From an uncultured Clostridia bacterium (GTDB lineage: Bacteria > Bacillota > Clostridia > Christensenellales > Borkfalkiaceae), in NCBI GenBank assembly GCA_947053655.1, contig CAMRTO010000003.1, positions 22,671 through 86,670 on the forward strand: a DNA stretch of 64,000 bases. Direction: 5' to 3'. Below the pieces are notes generated by a model, which was given only the letters and a program-made list of their open reading frames with translations, was not told where the DNA came from and did no database searches. Position 1 is the first letter of the stretch; every line of letters begins with the position of its first letter. The position numbers and the translations under genes were made by a program. Positions 36,717 to 46,335 of this stretch are shown here, piece by piece.

Positions 36717-37714
36717 TACGCGTAAATTTGCGAGTACACCTTCTGCGCGGCTTCCGTGGTCACTATATCCTTAAATTCAACTCTCTTTTTAAGCTGACCC
36801 GCAAGCTCTATTACGTCCTGCAGCTTGGTGAACGCGCTTTCCTCCATTGCCATATTGGTAACCCACGCGTCGATGGATTTATAACTTTCGACGGAGGTCT
36901 TTAAACTTTCCACGCTTGTCGCGTCGAAGTATTTTTTAAGCATCTGCGCTACTGTCGCGCTGTCCGTTTCGTTGAGGTATTTTATGGCTTTGGTTATAGC
37001 GCGAAGCATGCCTTCTATCTTGTCGCCGTTCTTGTCGATATAGCTCTGTTTAGCCATAAAACAGGTGTAGGGTATTTCGCCCGACTGCTGTCCTACGGAA
37101 GCTACAATGTATCCGTCGCCCGCCGCCTGAAAGTCGGACGCGACCGGCTCGAACATTGTGCAGTAATCGCCCGTGCCGCCCTTGAAAGCCGCGGTCATCA
37201 GGTTGAAGTCTATATTGGTTACGAGATTAGCCGAAACCTGTAAGCTGTTCAAAACGTAGCCGAAGGTCATAAGCGGCACGCCGCCGGGTCTGCCGGCTAT
37301 TATGTTTTTACCTTCGAGCGAAGCCCAGTCGAATTCGCCCTCGGGCTTGGTTCTGCCCACCAAAAAGCTCCCGTCGCGTTTTGTAAGCTGACCGAAAACC
37401 TTGGGGCAGTTGTTGCTTCCGCCCAGATAAGTATAAATAACCGATTCCGGCCCGCAGAAGCCTACGTCGGCTTCGTTTGCAAGCACCGCGGCCATGGTTT
37501 TGTCCGCGCCGCCGCCGTTAGTAAGCTCGATTTTTATGTCTTCTTCGCCGAAATAACCCAAGGCGTCCGCAAGGTAAAGCGGTGCGTAGAATACCGAGTG
37601 TGTTACTTCGTTTATTCTTATGGTTTTATCGTCCTTTTTGCAGCCCGCCGCGGCAAAGGGAATAACCAGCGCAAACGCGGCGGCAAAAATTACGGTCAAA
37701 AGTCTTTTTCTCAT
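36716..37714 (-). CDS. ABC transporter substrate-binding lipoprotein (NMT1/SsuA-like)
   Basis: A 332-residue lipoprotein with signal peptide and lipobox ending FAAAGC at about residue 25. The mature part has the family pattern [20 protein letters not shown] and [20 protein letters not shown], typical of NMT1-like binding proteins for sulfonates, riboflavin or thiamine precursors. First gene of the operon, with AAGGAG before its ATG; a possible promoter (TTGTCA ... TAAAAT) lies on the minus strand and shares the intergenic space with the valS promoter. Substrate unresolved. Confidence 0.88.
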   Translation of the reverse strand: MRKRLLTVIFAAAFALVIPFAAAGCKKDDKTIRINEVTHSVFYAPLYLADALGYFGEEDIKIELTNGGGADKTMAAVLANEADVGFCGPESVIYTYLGGSNNCPKVFGQLTKRDGSFLVGRTKPEGEFDWASLEGKNIIAGRPGGVPLMTFGYVLNSLQVSANLVTNIDFNLMTAAFKGGTGDYCTMFEPVASDFQAAGDGYIVASVGQQSGEIPYTCFMAKQSYIDKNGDKIEGMLRAITKAIKYLNETDSATVAQMLKKYFDATSVESLKTSVESYKSIDAWVTNMAMEESAFTKLQDVIELAGQLKKRVEFKDIVTTEAAQKVYSQIYA

Positions 37715-37772
37715 TTGAACTCCTTTTTGCTTAAAAATTTAATAATACATTTTATGCTTGCGCGGATAGCGT

Positions 37773-37802
37773 TTGACAACTTGCCGCCTTTTGTTTTATA
37801 AT
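37773..37802 (+). promoter_or_regulatory. Predicted promoter of valS
   Basis: TTGACA, 18-base spacer, TATAAT, 32 bases before the ATG. Confidence 0.75.
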
Positions 37803-37834
37803 TAAAACGTATACGGTAAAACAGGAGCTTTCAG

Positions 37835-40450
37835 ATGGAAAAGACATACAACCCCAAAAATTTCGAGGACAGACTATATAGAGAGTGGGAGGAGAACGGT
37901 TGCTTTAAAGCCGTCCGCGACGACGACAAAGTGCCCTTCACGGTAATGATGCCGCCCCCCAACATTACGGGTAAGCTTCATATGGGACACGCCATGGACG
38001 AAACCATGCAGGACACGGTTGTCCGGTTCAAACGTATGCAGGGCTATTGCGCGTTATGGCTTCCCGGCACGGACCATGCTTCCATTGCGACGGAAGTGAA
38101 AATTGTCGAGCAGATGAAAAAAGACGGCTTGACAAAAGAAGCCGTCGGCCGCGACGGTTTTTTGAAGCGCGCATGGGAGTGGAAGGACGCTTACAGCGGC
38201 AAGATTGTCACCCAGCTTAAAAAGCTCGGTTCCTCCTGCGATTGGTCGCGTCTTACTTTTACCATGGACGAAAAATGCTCCAAAGCCGTAAGGGAAGTCT
38301 TTTTCAATCTTTATAACAAAAAACTTATTTACAGGGGCAGCCGTATAATAAATTGGTGTCCCTGCTGTAAAACCGCGCTTTCGGACGCGGAGGTCGAGTA
38401 TGCGGAGGAGAACGGAAACTTCTGGCACATAAAATATTTCGTCGATAATTCCGATATTGCCCTGGAGGTCGCAACTACCCGTCCCGAAACAATGTTCGGC
38501 GATACCGCAGTGGCGGTCAATCCCAAGGACAAACGCTATAAGCACCTTATAGGCAAAAACGTAATTCTGCCCGTCGTAAACAAGCCCATACCCGTCGTCG
38601 GAGACGGGCATGCCGATATGGAATTCGGTACGGGCGTGGTAAAAATCACGCCTGCGCACGACCCTAACGACTTCGAGGTTGGTCTGCGCCACAATCTGCC
38701 CGTAGTCCGCGTCATGAACGACGACGGCACGATGAACGCGCTTACAGGCAAATACGACGGTATGGACAGGTACGAATGCCGTAAAAAGCTTGTGGAGGAG
38801 CTTAAAGAGCTTGGCAACCTCGTTTCGGTAGAGCCGCACGCGCACAACGTGGGGCACTGCTACCGTTGCGGTTCCACTGTGGAGCCTATCGTTTCCAAGC
38901 AGTGGTTCGTTAAAATGGAGGGGCTTGCACGTCCCGCAATCAACGCCGTTTTAGACAAGAAAATCACGTTCGTGCCGGAGCGTTTCGCCAAAACATACTA
39001 CAACTGGATGGAAAACGTCAAAGACTGGTGCATTTCCCGTCAGCTTTGGTGGGGTCACAGAATCCCCGTTTGGTACTGTGCGGACTGCGGCGCGGAAATC
39101 TGCTCCAAAAACGACGTTTCCGCTTGTCCGCACTGCGGAAGCGAAAATATCTCCCAGGACGAGGACGTTCTCGACACCTGGTTTTCCTCCGCGCTGTGGC
39201 CTTTTTCCACGCTCGGCTATCCCGACGACACGTCGGATTTGGAATATTTCTATCCGACGGACGTTCTTGTTACGGGTTACGACATAATTTTCTTCTGGGT
39301 TGCGAGAATGATTTTTTCCGGATTAGAGCACATGCGCAAGGTGCCCTTCCGCGACGTTCTGTTTCACGGACTCGTCCGCGACGAAAAGGGCAGAAAAATG
39401 TCCAAGTCGCTGGGCAACGGCGTAGACCCTTTGGAAGTAATAGACAAATACGGGGCGGACAGTTTGCGCTTTTCGCTGTTGCAGGGCGTTGCTCCCGGCA
39501 ACGATACGCGCTATTCGGATACAAAAGTCGAAAGCTGCCGCAACTTTATGAACAAAATCTGGAACGCCAGCCGCTTCGTAATAATGAACTGCGAGGGCAG
39601 AAAGGTAAAGCCCGTTTCCGAGGTCAAGCTTCTGCCCGCGGATAAATGGATAATAGCAAAATTGCAGGCGGCTATACGCGACGTAACGCTTGCAATGAAC
39701 AAGTTCGAATTAGGCGTCGCGTGTCAGATAATGTACGACTTTATGTGGTCGGACTTCTGTGACTGGTATATCGAGCTTGTAAAACCTTTACTCTATTCCG
39801 ACGACGAAGCCAAGCGCGACGGGGCGGTTTCAGTTCTCGTATACGTTCTGGAAAACGCTTTGAAGCTTCTTCACCCCGTAATTCCTTTCGTCACGGATGA
39901 AATTTACAGAAGTCTCCCCAATACCGACGGAACGATTATGACAAAGGAATTCCCCCGCTATAACGCCAAGCTTGCCTATAAGAAGGACGCGCTGGCGTTC
40001 GAGGGGATAATGGATATCGTCAAAGCCGTACGCGCGGTCAAGACGGAGCTGGACTGCCCGCCCGCAAAAAAGGTAAGCCTTTACATCGTTACGGAAAACA
40101 AACGTTATATTTCCTCAAACGAGGACAGCATTTTAAAGCTTGCGGGGGCTAAGGATATTAAATTTATTTGCTCTGCCGAAGAAGCGGGCGCAAACACAGT
40201 CACCAAAGTGCTTGCGATAGGCACGCTGTACATTCCCATGGGCGAGCTTGTGGACTTCGAAAAGGAAAAAGCAAGACTTAAATCGGAGCTTGAAAAAGTC
40301 ACTGCGGAAATAGCGCGCGCCGACGGAAAGCTTAACAATACGGGCTTTATTTCGAAAGCCCCTAAAAAGCTTGTCGAGGAAGAACGCGCAAAGCTGAATA
40401 AATATATAGAGATGCGTGAAAAAATTCTTGCGCAGCTTAAAACCTTATAA
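37835..40450 (+). CDS. valS: Valyl-tRNA synthetase
   Basis: Class I synthetase that charges tRNA-Val, 871 residues, standard length. HIGH-type motif is PPNITGKLHMGHAMDE near residue 45 and the KMSKS motif is GRKMSKSLGNG near 520. The CP1 editing domain includes TTRPETMFGDTAVAV. Two zinc-type cysteine pairs appear (CPCCK near 175 and CADCGAEIC...CPHCG near 410). The C-terminal coiled coil typical of ValS ends the protein. The short leader leaves no room for a T-box. Confidence 0.97.
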   Translation: MEKTYNPKNFEDRLYREWEENGCFKAVRDDDKVPFTVMMPPPNITGKLHMGHAMDETMQDTVVRFKRMQGYCALWLPGTDHASIATEVKIVEQMKKDGLTKEAVGRDGFLKRAWEWKDAYSGKIVTQLKKLGSSCDWSRLTFTMDEKCSKAVREVFFNLYNKKLIYRGSRIINWCPCCKTALSDAEVEYAEENGNFWHIKYFVDNSDIALEVATTRPETMFGDTAVAVNPKDKRYKHLIGKNVILPVVNKPIPVVGDGHADMEFGTGVVKITPAHDPNDFEVGLRHNLPVVRVMNDDGTMNALTGKYDGMDRYECRKKLVEELKELGNLVSVEPHAHNVGHCYRCGSTVEPIVSKQWFVKMEGLARPAINAVLDKKITFVPERFAKTYYNWMENVKDWCISRQLWWGHRIPVWYCADCGAEICSKNDVSACPHCGSENISQDEDVLDTWFSSALWPFSTLGYPDDTSDLEYFYPTDVLVTGYDIIFFWVARMIFSGLEHMRKVPFRDVLFHGLVRDEKGRKMSKSLGNGVDPLEVIDKYGADSLRFSLLQGVAPGNDTRYSDTKVESCRNFMNKIWNASRFVIMNCEGRKVKPVSEVKLLPADKWIIAKLQAAIRDVTLAMNKFELGVACQIMYDFMWSDFCDWYIELVKPLLYSDDEAKRDGAVSVLVYVLENALKLLHPVIPFVTDEIYRSLPNTDGTIMTKEFPRYNAKLAYKKDALAFEGIMDIVKAVRAVKTELDCPPAKKVSLYIVTENKRYISSNEDSILKLAGAKDIKFICSAEEAGANTVTKVLAIGTLYIPMGELVDFEKEKARLKSELEKVTAEIARADGKLNNTGFISKAPKKLVEEERAKLNKYIEMREKILAQLKTL

Positions 40451-40459
40451 GGTCTTTTT

Positions 40460-41686
40460 ATGGGCAGAAGAAGAAATTACAATAAAGCCAAGCGGGTTGC
40501 GAAAAAATATCCCGCAGTTATTGCGGTCGTCGTAGCGCTGTTGGTCATTGCAATAATTTTGCTTGCCGTGCTTTACGTTAAAAAGCTTGGACCATTCAAG
40601 CCGCGCGGCGGTGACGGCGGAGACGGCAGCGGAAGCGTTGCCGCGGGAAACGTGACCGAAATTTCGGAAGCGGATTTGTCCGTTCACTTTTTGGAGCTTG
40701 GCAACGCCAACGCAGGCGACTGCACGCTTATAAAATGCGGCAATACGGAAATTTTAATCGACGCCGGTTCCAAGCGCAACAGTACCGAAACGGTAAAAAA
40801 TTACATAGATAAATACTGTACCGACGGAAAAATAGAATATGTTGTCGCAACGCACGCGCACGAGGACCACATTGCCGCGCTTGTAGGCGAGTCGGGCAAA
40901 AACAACGGCGTATTGTACAGCTACGAAATAGGCACGGTAATCCAGTTTTCGGGGCACAATACGACCTCCGGCATTTACAACGACTACGTTTCCGCCGTAG
41001 CGTATGCCGAGTCGCAGGGGGCGTACGTGTTCACCGCTTCGCAGTGCTGGAATAACGCGGACGGTGCGCAGCGCACTTATTATATCGACCGCGAAAACAA
41101 AATTTCCTTCAATATACTTTATCAGAAGTATTACGACGAAAAAGCCTCTACCGAAAACAATTATTCCGTCTGCACTCTGCTTACTCAGGAGATAAGCGCG
41201 GAAGAAAAGTACAATTACCTTTTCACGGGCGATCTTGAAAAGGCGGGGGAAGAATCGCTTGTAAAAAGCAATGCTTTGCCGCGCTGCAAGCTTTACAAGG
41301 GCGGACACCACGGCTCGTCCACTTCTTCAAACGACGTGCTGTTAAACGCCATAGAACCCGAAAATATCGCCATATGCACATGTGCGGGTACATACGAATA
41401 CGCGAAGAAGCCTTCGGCGGAAAAGCCCGAAAATTTAGCTAAGCTGAATACTTTTCCTACACAGGAAGCGTTGGACAGAATGGCTAAATGGACGGATAAA
41501 ATTTACGTCACGTCGCTGGGAATACTGAGGGAGGACTACTCCACGGAAAAACAGCTATCCATGAACGGAGATATAGTTTTTTATTATAAGGGAGAGCTTA
41601 AACTTTACTGCTCCGATAACAGTACGGTGTTAAAGGATACGGACTGGTTTGCCCAAAACCGCACCTGGAATGGCAGAGAGGGTTAA
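40460..41686 (+). CDS. Membrane-anchored metallo-beta-lactamase-fold hydrolase (ComEC C-terminal-like)
   Basis: A 408-residue protein with a basic N-terminus, one membrane helix (about residues 18-38), a glycine-rich linker and a secreted metallo-beta-lactamase domain. The metal motif is THAHEDHIAAL, preceded by the strand pattern GDCTLIKCGNTEILIDAG. The second part has KGGHHGSSTSSNDVLL, as in ComEC/Rec2 hydrolase domains. These domains are thought to cut nucleic acid or other phosphodiesters; the real substrate is unknown. It follows valS by nine bases and may be co-transcribed. Confidence 0.85.
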   Translation: MGRRRNYNKAKRVAKKYPAVIAVVVALLVIAIILLAVLYVKKLGPFKPRGGDGGDGSGSVAAGNVTEISEADLSVHFLELGNANAGDCTLIKCGNTEILIDAGSKRNSTETVKNYIDKYCTDGKIEYVVATHAHEDHIAALVGESGKNNGVLYSYEIGTVIQFSGHNTTSGIYNDYVSAVAYAESQGAYVFTASQCWNNADGAQRTYYIDRENKISFNILYQKYYDEKASTENNYSVCTLLTQEISAEEKYNYLFTGDLEKAGEESLVKSNALPRCKLYKGGHHGSSTSSNDVLLNAIEPENIAICTCAGTYEYAKKPSAEKPENLAKLNTFPTQEALDRMAKWTDKIYVTSLGILREDYSTEKQLSMNGDIVFYYKGELKLYCSDNSTVLKDTDWFAQNRTWNGREG

Positions 41687-41757
41687 AAAATATATCTTGA
41701 CGGATACGGCATACCGTATTATAATAAAAATGAAAAAACAGCTAAGGAGAGAATAAT

Positions 41758-42108
41758 ATGAAATACTGTTCCCGATGCGGCAATCAGCTTGCCGACGAAG
41801 CGGTCATCTGCCCCCAATGCGGTTGCGCGGCAGGCGGCGCCGTTCAGAATAAAAGCGAAAGCAACTCTGATATAATGGCTATACTCGGTTTTGTATTTTC
41901 GTTTATCACAGCGCTTGTCGGGCTGGTTTTAAGCGTAATCGCATACAAAAGTGCCGTTGCGGAGGACAACAAGCGCAACAAAAATTTTGCCGTTGCGGGC
42001 ATAGTTATTTCATCCGTAAGCCTCGGCACTGCGGTAATAGCGGTTTTTATATACGTAATACTGTTATTTACCATATTTGCGTCTGCGGTGCCTCCCGTTA
42101 TATATTGA
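41758..42108 (+). CDS. Zinc-ribbon protein with DUF4190-like membrane domain
   Basis: A 116-residue protein. The N-terminal zinc ribbon has CSRCG and CPQCGC. Two hydrophobic helices follow (IMAILGFVFSFITALVGLVL and a C-terminal one near VIAVFIYVILLFTIF), with the DUF4190-like central loop AEDNKRNKNFAVAGIVISSV. Such proteins are common small membrane proteins of unknown role. RBS AAGGAG precedes the ATG. Confidence 0.75.
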   Translation: MKYCSRCGNQLADEAVICPQCGCAAGGAVQNKSESNSDIMAILGFVFSFITALVGLVLSVIAYKSAVAEDNKRNKNFAVAGIVISSVSLGTAVIAVFIYVILLFTIFASAVPPVIY

Positions 42109-42141
42109 CAAATACCGGCAATGTCGCATAAAATATAGCGC

Positions 42142-42933
42142 ATGAAAACGTTAAATATTTTTTATTTCTCGGGAACGGGAAACACCCGATATATCGCGGA
42201 GCTGCTGGGCGAAAAACTCGGTTGGCTGTACGAGTCGTCTTTGTTTGACATTACGGAAACGGCAAATTATTCCCGTGAAATCACGTCGGCGGACTGCATA
42301 ATGTTAGCATATCCGATATACGGTTCCGCGCCGCCCATTCCCATGCGTAGTTTTATCGACTATTATTCAAGCCTTTTCGCAGGTAAAAAGGCGATGGTAG
42401 TGGCGACGCAGTACTTCTTTTCGGGCGACGGCGCGGGTTACGTTGCTTCTCTGCTTGAAAAGTACGGCGCCGAAATCGTAGCGGCGGAGCATTTCAATAT
42501 GCCCAACAACCTTTCGGACATGAAAATTCTTCCCGTACGCAACGGAAGTAAGCTTGACCGCCGCCTTGCAAAAACAGAAAAACGCGCGGACGCATTCGTC
42601 GGCAGAATAGAGCGGGCGAAACCCGTGTTGAGAGGTTGCAACGCGTTTTCACAGTTTATAGGCTATTTCAGCCAACGGCTTTGGTGGATGACGGGCGAGG
42701 AGCGCAAGCGCAAAAAGCTTAAAATCGAGCCGTCGCGCTGTATAGGCTGCGGGCTTTGCGCAAAATGTTGTCCCGTAGGCAACATAGTTATGAAGGACGG
42801 AAAACCGACTCCGCTCGGCAGTTGCGTACTCTGTTACCGTTGCGTCAACCTCTGTCCCGAAAAGGCGATATATCTTTTCGGCAAGCGCCCTCCCGAGGTT
42901 CAGTATAAGGGAATAAAAAAATCAGACAGATAA
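42142..42933 (+). CDS. EFR1-type flavodoxin/ferredoxin fusion protein
   Basis: A 263-residue electron carrier. The N-terminal flavodoxin-like domain begins with the FMN phosphate loop FYFSGTGNTRYIAE. The C-terminal domain has two [4Fe-4S] motifs, CIGCGLCAKCCPVG and CVLCYRCVNLCPEKA. Proteins of this architecture shuttle electrons between ferredoxins and membrane or flavin enzymes, but a specific partner is not known. It lies just before the [FeFe] hydrogenase gene, separated from it by a terminator and a promoter. Confidence 0.88.
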   Translation: MKTLNIFYFSGTGNTRYIAELLGEKLGWLYESSLFDITETANYSREITSADCIMLAYPIYGSAPPIPMRSFIDYYSSLFAGKKAMVVATQYFFSGDGAGYVASLLEKYGAEIVAAEHFNMPNNLSDMKILPVRNGSKLDRRLAKTEKRADAFVGRIERAKPVLRGCNAFSQFIGYFSQRLWWMTGEERKRKKLKIEPSRCIGCGLCAKCCPVGNIVMKDGKPTPLGSCVLCYRCVNLCPEKAIYLFGKRPPEVQYKGIKKSDR

Positions 42934-42966
42934 ATTTGCGGCTCCGGATACGGAGCCGCAAATTTT
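42932..42966 (+). terminator. Intrinsic terminator after the EFR1-type gene
   Basis: AAATTTGCGGCTCCG, loop GATA, complement and TTTT. Confidence 0.88.
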
Positions 42967-42990
42967 AACAAAAAATACCTGTCTGCGCAA

Positions 42991-43019
42991 TTGATAAATT
43001 TATATTTATATGATATAAT
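42991..43019 (+). promoter_or_regulatory. Predicted promoter of the [FeFe] hydrogenase
   Basis: TTGATA, 17-base spacer, TATAAT. Confidence 0.72.
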
Positions 43020-43070
43020 TTTACCGAATAAACCGACCGCGCCTTTGCCGCGGCTTAAACAGGAGATAAA

Positions 43071-44585
43071 ATGAAAAGTCAAAGCGTAGTAACAGATTTA
43101 AGAAAAAAGGTGTTTTCGGCTGTCGCGCGCGTCGCTTACGAGTCTGAAAACGTTTCGGGCGATTTGGAAGAAATTCCCTTTTTGATAACGCCGGACGAAA
43201 TTCCAAAGTACAGGGAAAGCATTTACCGCGAAAGGCAGATTGCTTCCGAGCGCGTGCGTCTTGCAATGGGGCTTTCGCTCCGCCCCGCAAACAAACCCGT
43301 ACATATAACTTCGGGCGTGGATAAAACCACCATAGCGGACAAGTATTACGAACCGCCTTTAATGCAGGTCATACCGTCGGCGTGCGACAAATGCTCCGAC
43401 AACGAGTATTACGTTTCCGACCAGTGCCGCAACTGCGTTTCGCACGCGTGCATAAAAAGCTGTCCCAAAGGCGCAGTTTCCATTGTGAACGGAAAAGCGT
43501 TTATCGACCAAAGCAAATGCATAAAGTGCGGCAGATGCAAATCGGCATGCCCTTACGACGCAATCGCCCACCATGTGCGCCCCTGCGCCGCCGCTTGCGG
43601 GGTAAAAGCCATTTCCTCGGACGAATACGGCAGGGCGCATATCGACAATGAAAAGTGCGTTGCGTGCGGTCAGTGTATGTCGGCGTGTCCGTTCGGCGCA
43701 ATTGCGGACAAGTCGCAGATATTTCAGCTTATTCAAGCTATAAAAAAGGGCGACGAGGTTGTTGCGGCGGTCGCTCCCGCGATAGTCGGACAGTTCGGCG
43801 CCAAGGCTACGCCGGGTAAAATAAAATCCGCCCTTTTGGCGCTCGGCTTTAAAGACGTGTACGAGGTTGCGGTAGGCGCGGACGTGGGATGCATTTCGGA
43901 AGCGCACCATTACGTTAACGAAGTCGCTACGGGTAAGTTACCGTTTTTGTTCACAAGCTGTTGCCCCGCATGGGCTGTACTCGTTAAAAAGCAGTTTCCC
44001 GACCTTGCGGGCGAGGTCTCGCAAGAGCTTACGCCCATGGTCGCGACGGCGCGTTCCATAAAGGTAAACCGTCCGAATGCGAGGGTGGTGTTTATAGGTC
44101 CGTGCGCGGCGAAAAAGCTTGAAGCTTCGCGCAGAACCGTCCGCAGTCATGTCGATTTCGTAATTACGTTTGAAGAACTTGCCGGCATGTTCGACGCAAA
44201 AGGAATAAATCCCGAGGAAACGGAAGAACTTCCCGTAAACATAAAGGCGACGGGCGCGGGCAGGGGATACGCATGCTCGGGCGGCGTTGCCGGCGCGATA
44301 GAAAATTGCATTAACGAATATTTCCCCGGTACGGAAATAAAAATTCAGCATGCAGAGGGACTTTCGGACTGCAAAAAAATTCTTACCCTCGCAAAGGCGG
44401 GTAAGCTTAACGGATATATGATCGAGGGTATGGGCTGTCCCGGCGGTTGTGTCGCAGGCGTGGGAACTATTATCCCGCCCGAGCGCGCAAAAGTCGCGGT
44501 AGAGCAGCTTGTAAAAGCAAGCGGGCAATCCGTCCCGCCCAGAGAAATGCAAGACCTTGCGGAAAAGCTGTCCGAAATGGATTGA
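43071..44585 (+). CDS. [FeFe] hydrogenase, group B-like
   Basis: Catalyses reversible proton reduction to H2. The 504-residue protein has an N-terminal region with three cysteine-rich ferredoxin-type blocks: CRNCVSHACIKSCPKGA, CIKCGRCKSACPYDA and CVACGQCMSACPFGA. The H-cluster signatures are TSCCPAWAV (L1), GPCAAKK (L2) and EGMGCPGGCVAG (L3). The G-P-C form of L2 and E-G-M-G-C form of L3 differ from the group A versions (MPCTAKK, FMACPGGC), pointing to group B, whose physiological role is little known. No maturase genes (hydE, hydF, hydG) lie in the window. It has its own promoter and terminator. Confidence 0.92.
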   Translation: MKSQSVVTDLRKKVFSAVARVAYESENVSGDLEEIPFLITPDEIPKYRESIYRERQIASERVRLAMGLSLRPANKPVHITSGVDKTTIADKYYEPPLMQVIPSACDKCSDNEYYVSDQCRNCVSHACIKSCPKGAVSIVNGKAFIDQSKCIKCGRCKSACPYDAIAHHVRPCAAACGVKAISSDEYGRAHIDNEKCVACGQCMSACPFGAIADKSQIFQLIQAIKKGDEVVAAVAPAIVGQFGAKATPGKIKSALLALGFKDVYEVAVGADVGCISEAHHYVNEVATGKLPFLFTSCCPAWAVLVKKQFPDLAGEVSQELTPMVATARSIKVNRPNARVVFIGPCAAKKLEASRRTVRSHVDFVITFEELAGMFDAKGINPEETEELPVNIKATGAGRGYACSGGVAGAIENCINEYFPGTEIKIQHAEGLSDCKKILTLAKAGKLNGYMIEGMGCPGGCVAGVGTIIPPERAKVAVEQLVKASGQSVPPREMQDLAEKLSEMD

Positions 44586-44592
44586 CGCAACG

Positions 44593-44617
44593 AAAACCCT
44601 GCCTTTGCAGGGTTTTT
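44593..44617 (+). terminator. Intrinsic terminator after the hydrogenase gene
   Basis: AAAACCCTGC, loop CTTT, complement, TTTTT. Confidence 0.88.
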
Positions 44618-44665
44618 GCTTAAAACCTTGCTTTGTCGGTTATAATAAAAATAACAGGTGACAGT

Positions 44666-45517
44666 ATGTACGATTGCGCGATTATCGGCGGCGGTCCCGC
44701 GGGTGTTTCCGCCGCGCTTAATTTAAAGCTTCTCGGCAAAAATTTCATATGGCTTTCCACGCACGCGGTTTCGCATAAGGCGGCGCTTGCGGAAAAAATA
44801 AAAAATTATCCGGGGCTTCCGGACGTTTCGGGCGACGGGCTTGTGCGCGCGCTTTTATCGCACGCGCAGGCTATGGGATTGAATCCCGTAGAAAAGTTCG
44901 TTTCGGGCGTGTACGATACGGAGGGAAGCTTTACCCTTACCGCGGGTAACGACAATTACGAGGCGCGCACGGTTATTCTGTGCGCGGGCGTGCAAAGCTC
45001 GGCGGGAATCGAAGGGGAGGAAGACTTTGTCGGGCGCGGCGTAAGCTATTGCGCCACTTGCGACGGCTTTCTTTATAAGGGCAAAACAATAGCCGTACTT
45101 TGTACTGATAAAAGCTTCGAGCATGAGGCGGAGTATCTTTGTGATTTGGCGGGTAAAGCTTACGTCATGCCGCTGTATGCGGATTATAAAATAAACTCTC
45201 CCAATGCGGAAGTGATGCTTAAAAAGCCGTCGCGGCTTTCGGGCGGCATGCGTCTTGAAAAAGTCTGGTTTAAGGACGACTCGGTTTCGGTGGACGGCAT
45301 GTTTATTTTAAGGGGAGCGCTTGCGCCGTCGACGCTTGTGCGCGGACTTGAAACTGACGGCGCGCACGTCGTCGTAGACCGTGCCTGCCGCACGAACATT
45401 GCGGGGGTTTTTGCCGCGGGCGACTGCACGGGCAGACCGTACCAGTACGCAAAATCGGTGGGCGAGGGAAACGTCGCCGCCCACTCCGTCGTGCAATATC
45501 TGGCGGAAAACAAATAA
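44666..45517 (+). CDS. Thioredoxin reductase-like FAD-dependent oxidoreductase
   Basis: A 283-residue flavoprotein of the TrxB fold. FAD site CAIIGGGPAGVSAAL, redox pair in GVSYCATCDGFLY, and the C-terminal FAD contact GVFAAGDCTGRPYQYAKSVGEG. The NADPH-binding subdomain is short and its glycine motif is weak (TIAVLCTDKSFEHEA), so the electron donor may be ferredoxin rather than NADPH, as in flavin-type thioredoxin reductases of Clostridia; that is inference. Start ATG at 44666 follows AGGTGA. An earlier in-frame start at 44633 lies inside the -10 region and is rejected. Confidence 0.88.
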   Translation: MYDCAIIGGGPAGVSAALNLKLLGKNFIWLSTHAVSHKAALAEKIKNYPGLPDVSGDGLVRALLSHAQAMGLNPVEKFVSGVYDTEGSFTLTAGNDNYEARTVILCAGVQSSAGIEGEEDFVGRGVSYCATCDGFLYKGKTIAVLCTDKSFEHEAEYLCDLAGKAYVMPLYADYKINSPNAEVMLKKPSRLSGGMRLEKVWFKDDSVSVDGMFILRGALAPSTLVRGLETDGAHVVVDRACRTNIAGVFAAGDCTGRPYQYAKSVGEGNVAAHSVVQYLAENK

Positions 45518-45589
45518 AAACAATATTATAAGCGGCGTGTTACGGTAATACCCATAGGGAATTTAATAAAACGCAAATAAAAAGATTCA

Positions 45590-45610
45590 GGCATAGCGTA
45601 AAGCTGTGCC
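45590..45610 (+). terminator. Probable terminator of the thioredoxin reductase-like gene
   Basis: GGCATAGC, loop GTAA, AGCTGTGCC (one wobble), then TTTTCTG and a run of seven Ts. Confidence 0.7.
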
Positions 45611-45700
45611 TTTTCTGTACTTTTTTTCGTGGACTAACTAAGCTACTCGTAACCTAGTGAGATGTAGATATGTTTTATATTTCCCGCAAAATTCAATAGG

Positions 45701-45729
45701 TTGCGTTCTTTCATTTTTCGTGATATAAT
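45701..45729 (+). promoter_or_regulatory. Predicted promoter of the AT-rich islet lipoprotein
   Basis: TTGCGT, 17-base spacer, TATAAT, 40 bases before the ATG, which has AGGAG upstream. Confidence 0.65.
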
Positions 45730-45769
45730 GATTGTACGATAAACAGTAATTTAACTAGGAGAATTAACG

Positions 45770-46213
45770 ATGAAGAAGTTAGTTGCAATAATGTTTATGG
45801 CAGTTTTATGTGTTTTAATCCTTGCGGGGTGTAATTCTGTCCCAAAAGAAAATTATGACAAATTATATTATGAACTGACAACAGTTCAAGAAGAAAACGA
45901 AATTTTGAAACAAAAAGATGAATGGCTTAAAAAATATCAAAGCGTTCAATTCGGAACAACAAAAGAGGATATTGTTGCAGTTTTAGGGCAAGTAAACGGT
46001 TCTATTACCGGCAGTAGCGGTGAATATTTTATAGAAGTTCTCACTTGGAACAACAATTTACTATACAATTTATATGAAAAAGACGATAATTGTATAGTAA
46101 TCGGATTTAAGAATAATGTTGTAATTTTTAAGGCATACGGGTTAAAGCCCCAAAATATAATTATTGATTCGGATAAGGGCATAATTTATACGGGATTTAT
46201 AAAAGTTCTTTAA
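45770..46213 (+). CDS. Small lipoprotein with BamE/SmpA-like C-terminal domain
   Basis: A 147-residue lipoprotein, lipobox LILAGC at residues 16-21, followed by a short coiled coil (YYELTTVQEENEILKQKDEW). The C-terminal part starts QFGTTKEDIVAVLGQ, as in small BamE/SmpA-like domains in which a helix pair packs on a sheet (GFKNNVVIFKAYGL). Codon use is much more AT-rich than in the flanking genes, a sign of recent acquisition. Own promoter and terminator; role unknown. Confidence 0.7.
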   Translation: MKKLVAIMFMAVLCVLILAGCNSVPKENYDKLYYELTTVQEENEILKQKDEWLKKYQSVQFGTTKEDIVAVLGQVNGSITGSSGEYFIEVLTWNNNLLYNLYEKDDNCIVIGFKNNVVIFKAYGLKPQNIIIDSDKGIIYTGFIKVL

Positions 46214-46251
46214 TAAATTTCATTTTATCGTTATTAAAATATATTATAGTT

Positions 46252-46286
46252 AACAGCTCTCAAACAAATTTGTTTGAGAGCTGTTT
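46252..46286. terminator. Perfect palindromic terminator in the AT-rich islet
   Basis: AACAGCTCTCAAACAAA and its complement with a T-run; usable on both strands between convergent genes. Confidence 0.82.
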
Positions 46287-46335
46287 ATAATCGCATGTCT
46301 GCTCCCTATGGGAAGTGCGCTTTATCGCGCCGCTT

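Noticed and set aside
37715..37834. TPP or other riboswitch before the ABC importer, or a T-box before valS
   Set aside because: The region holds only two short promoters; no conserved riboswitch or T-box sequence is present.
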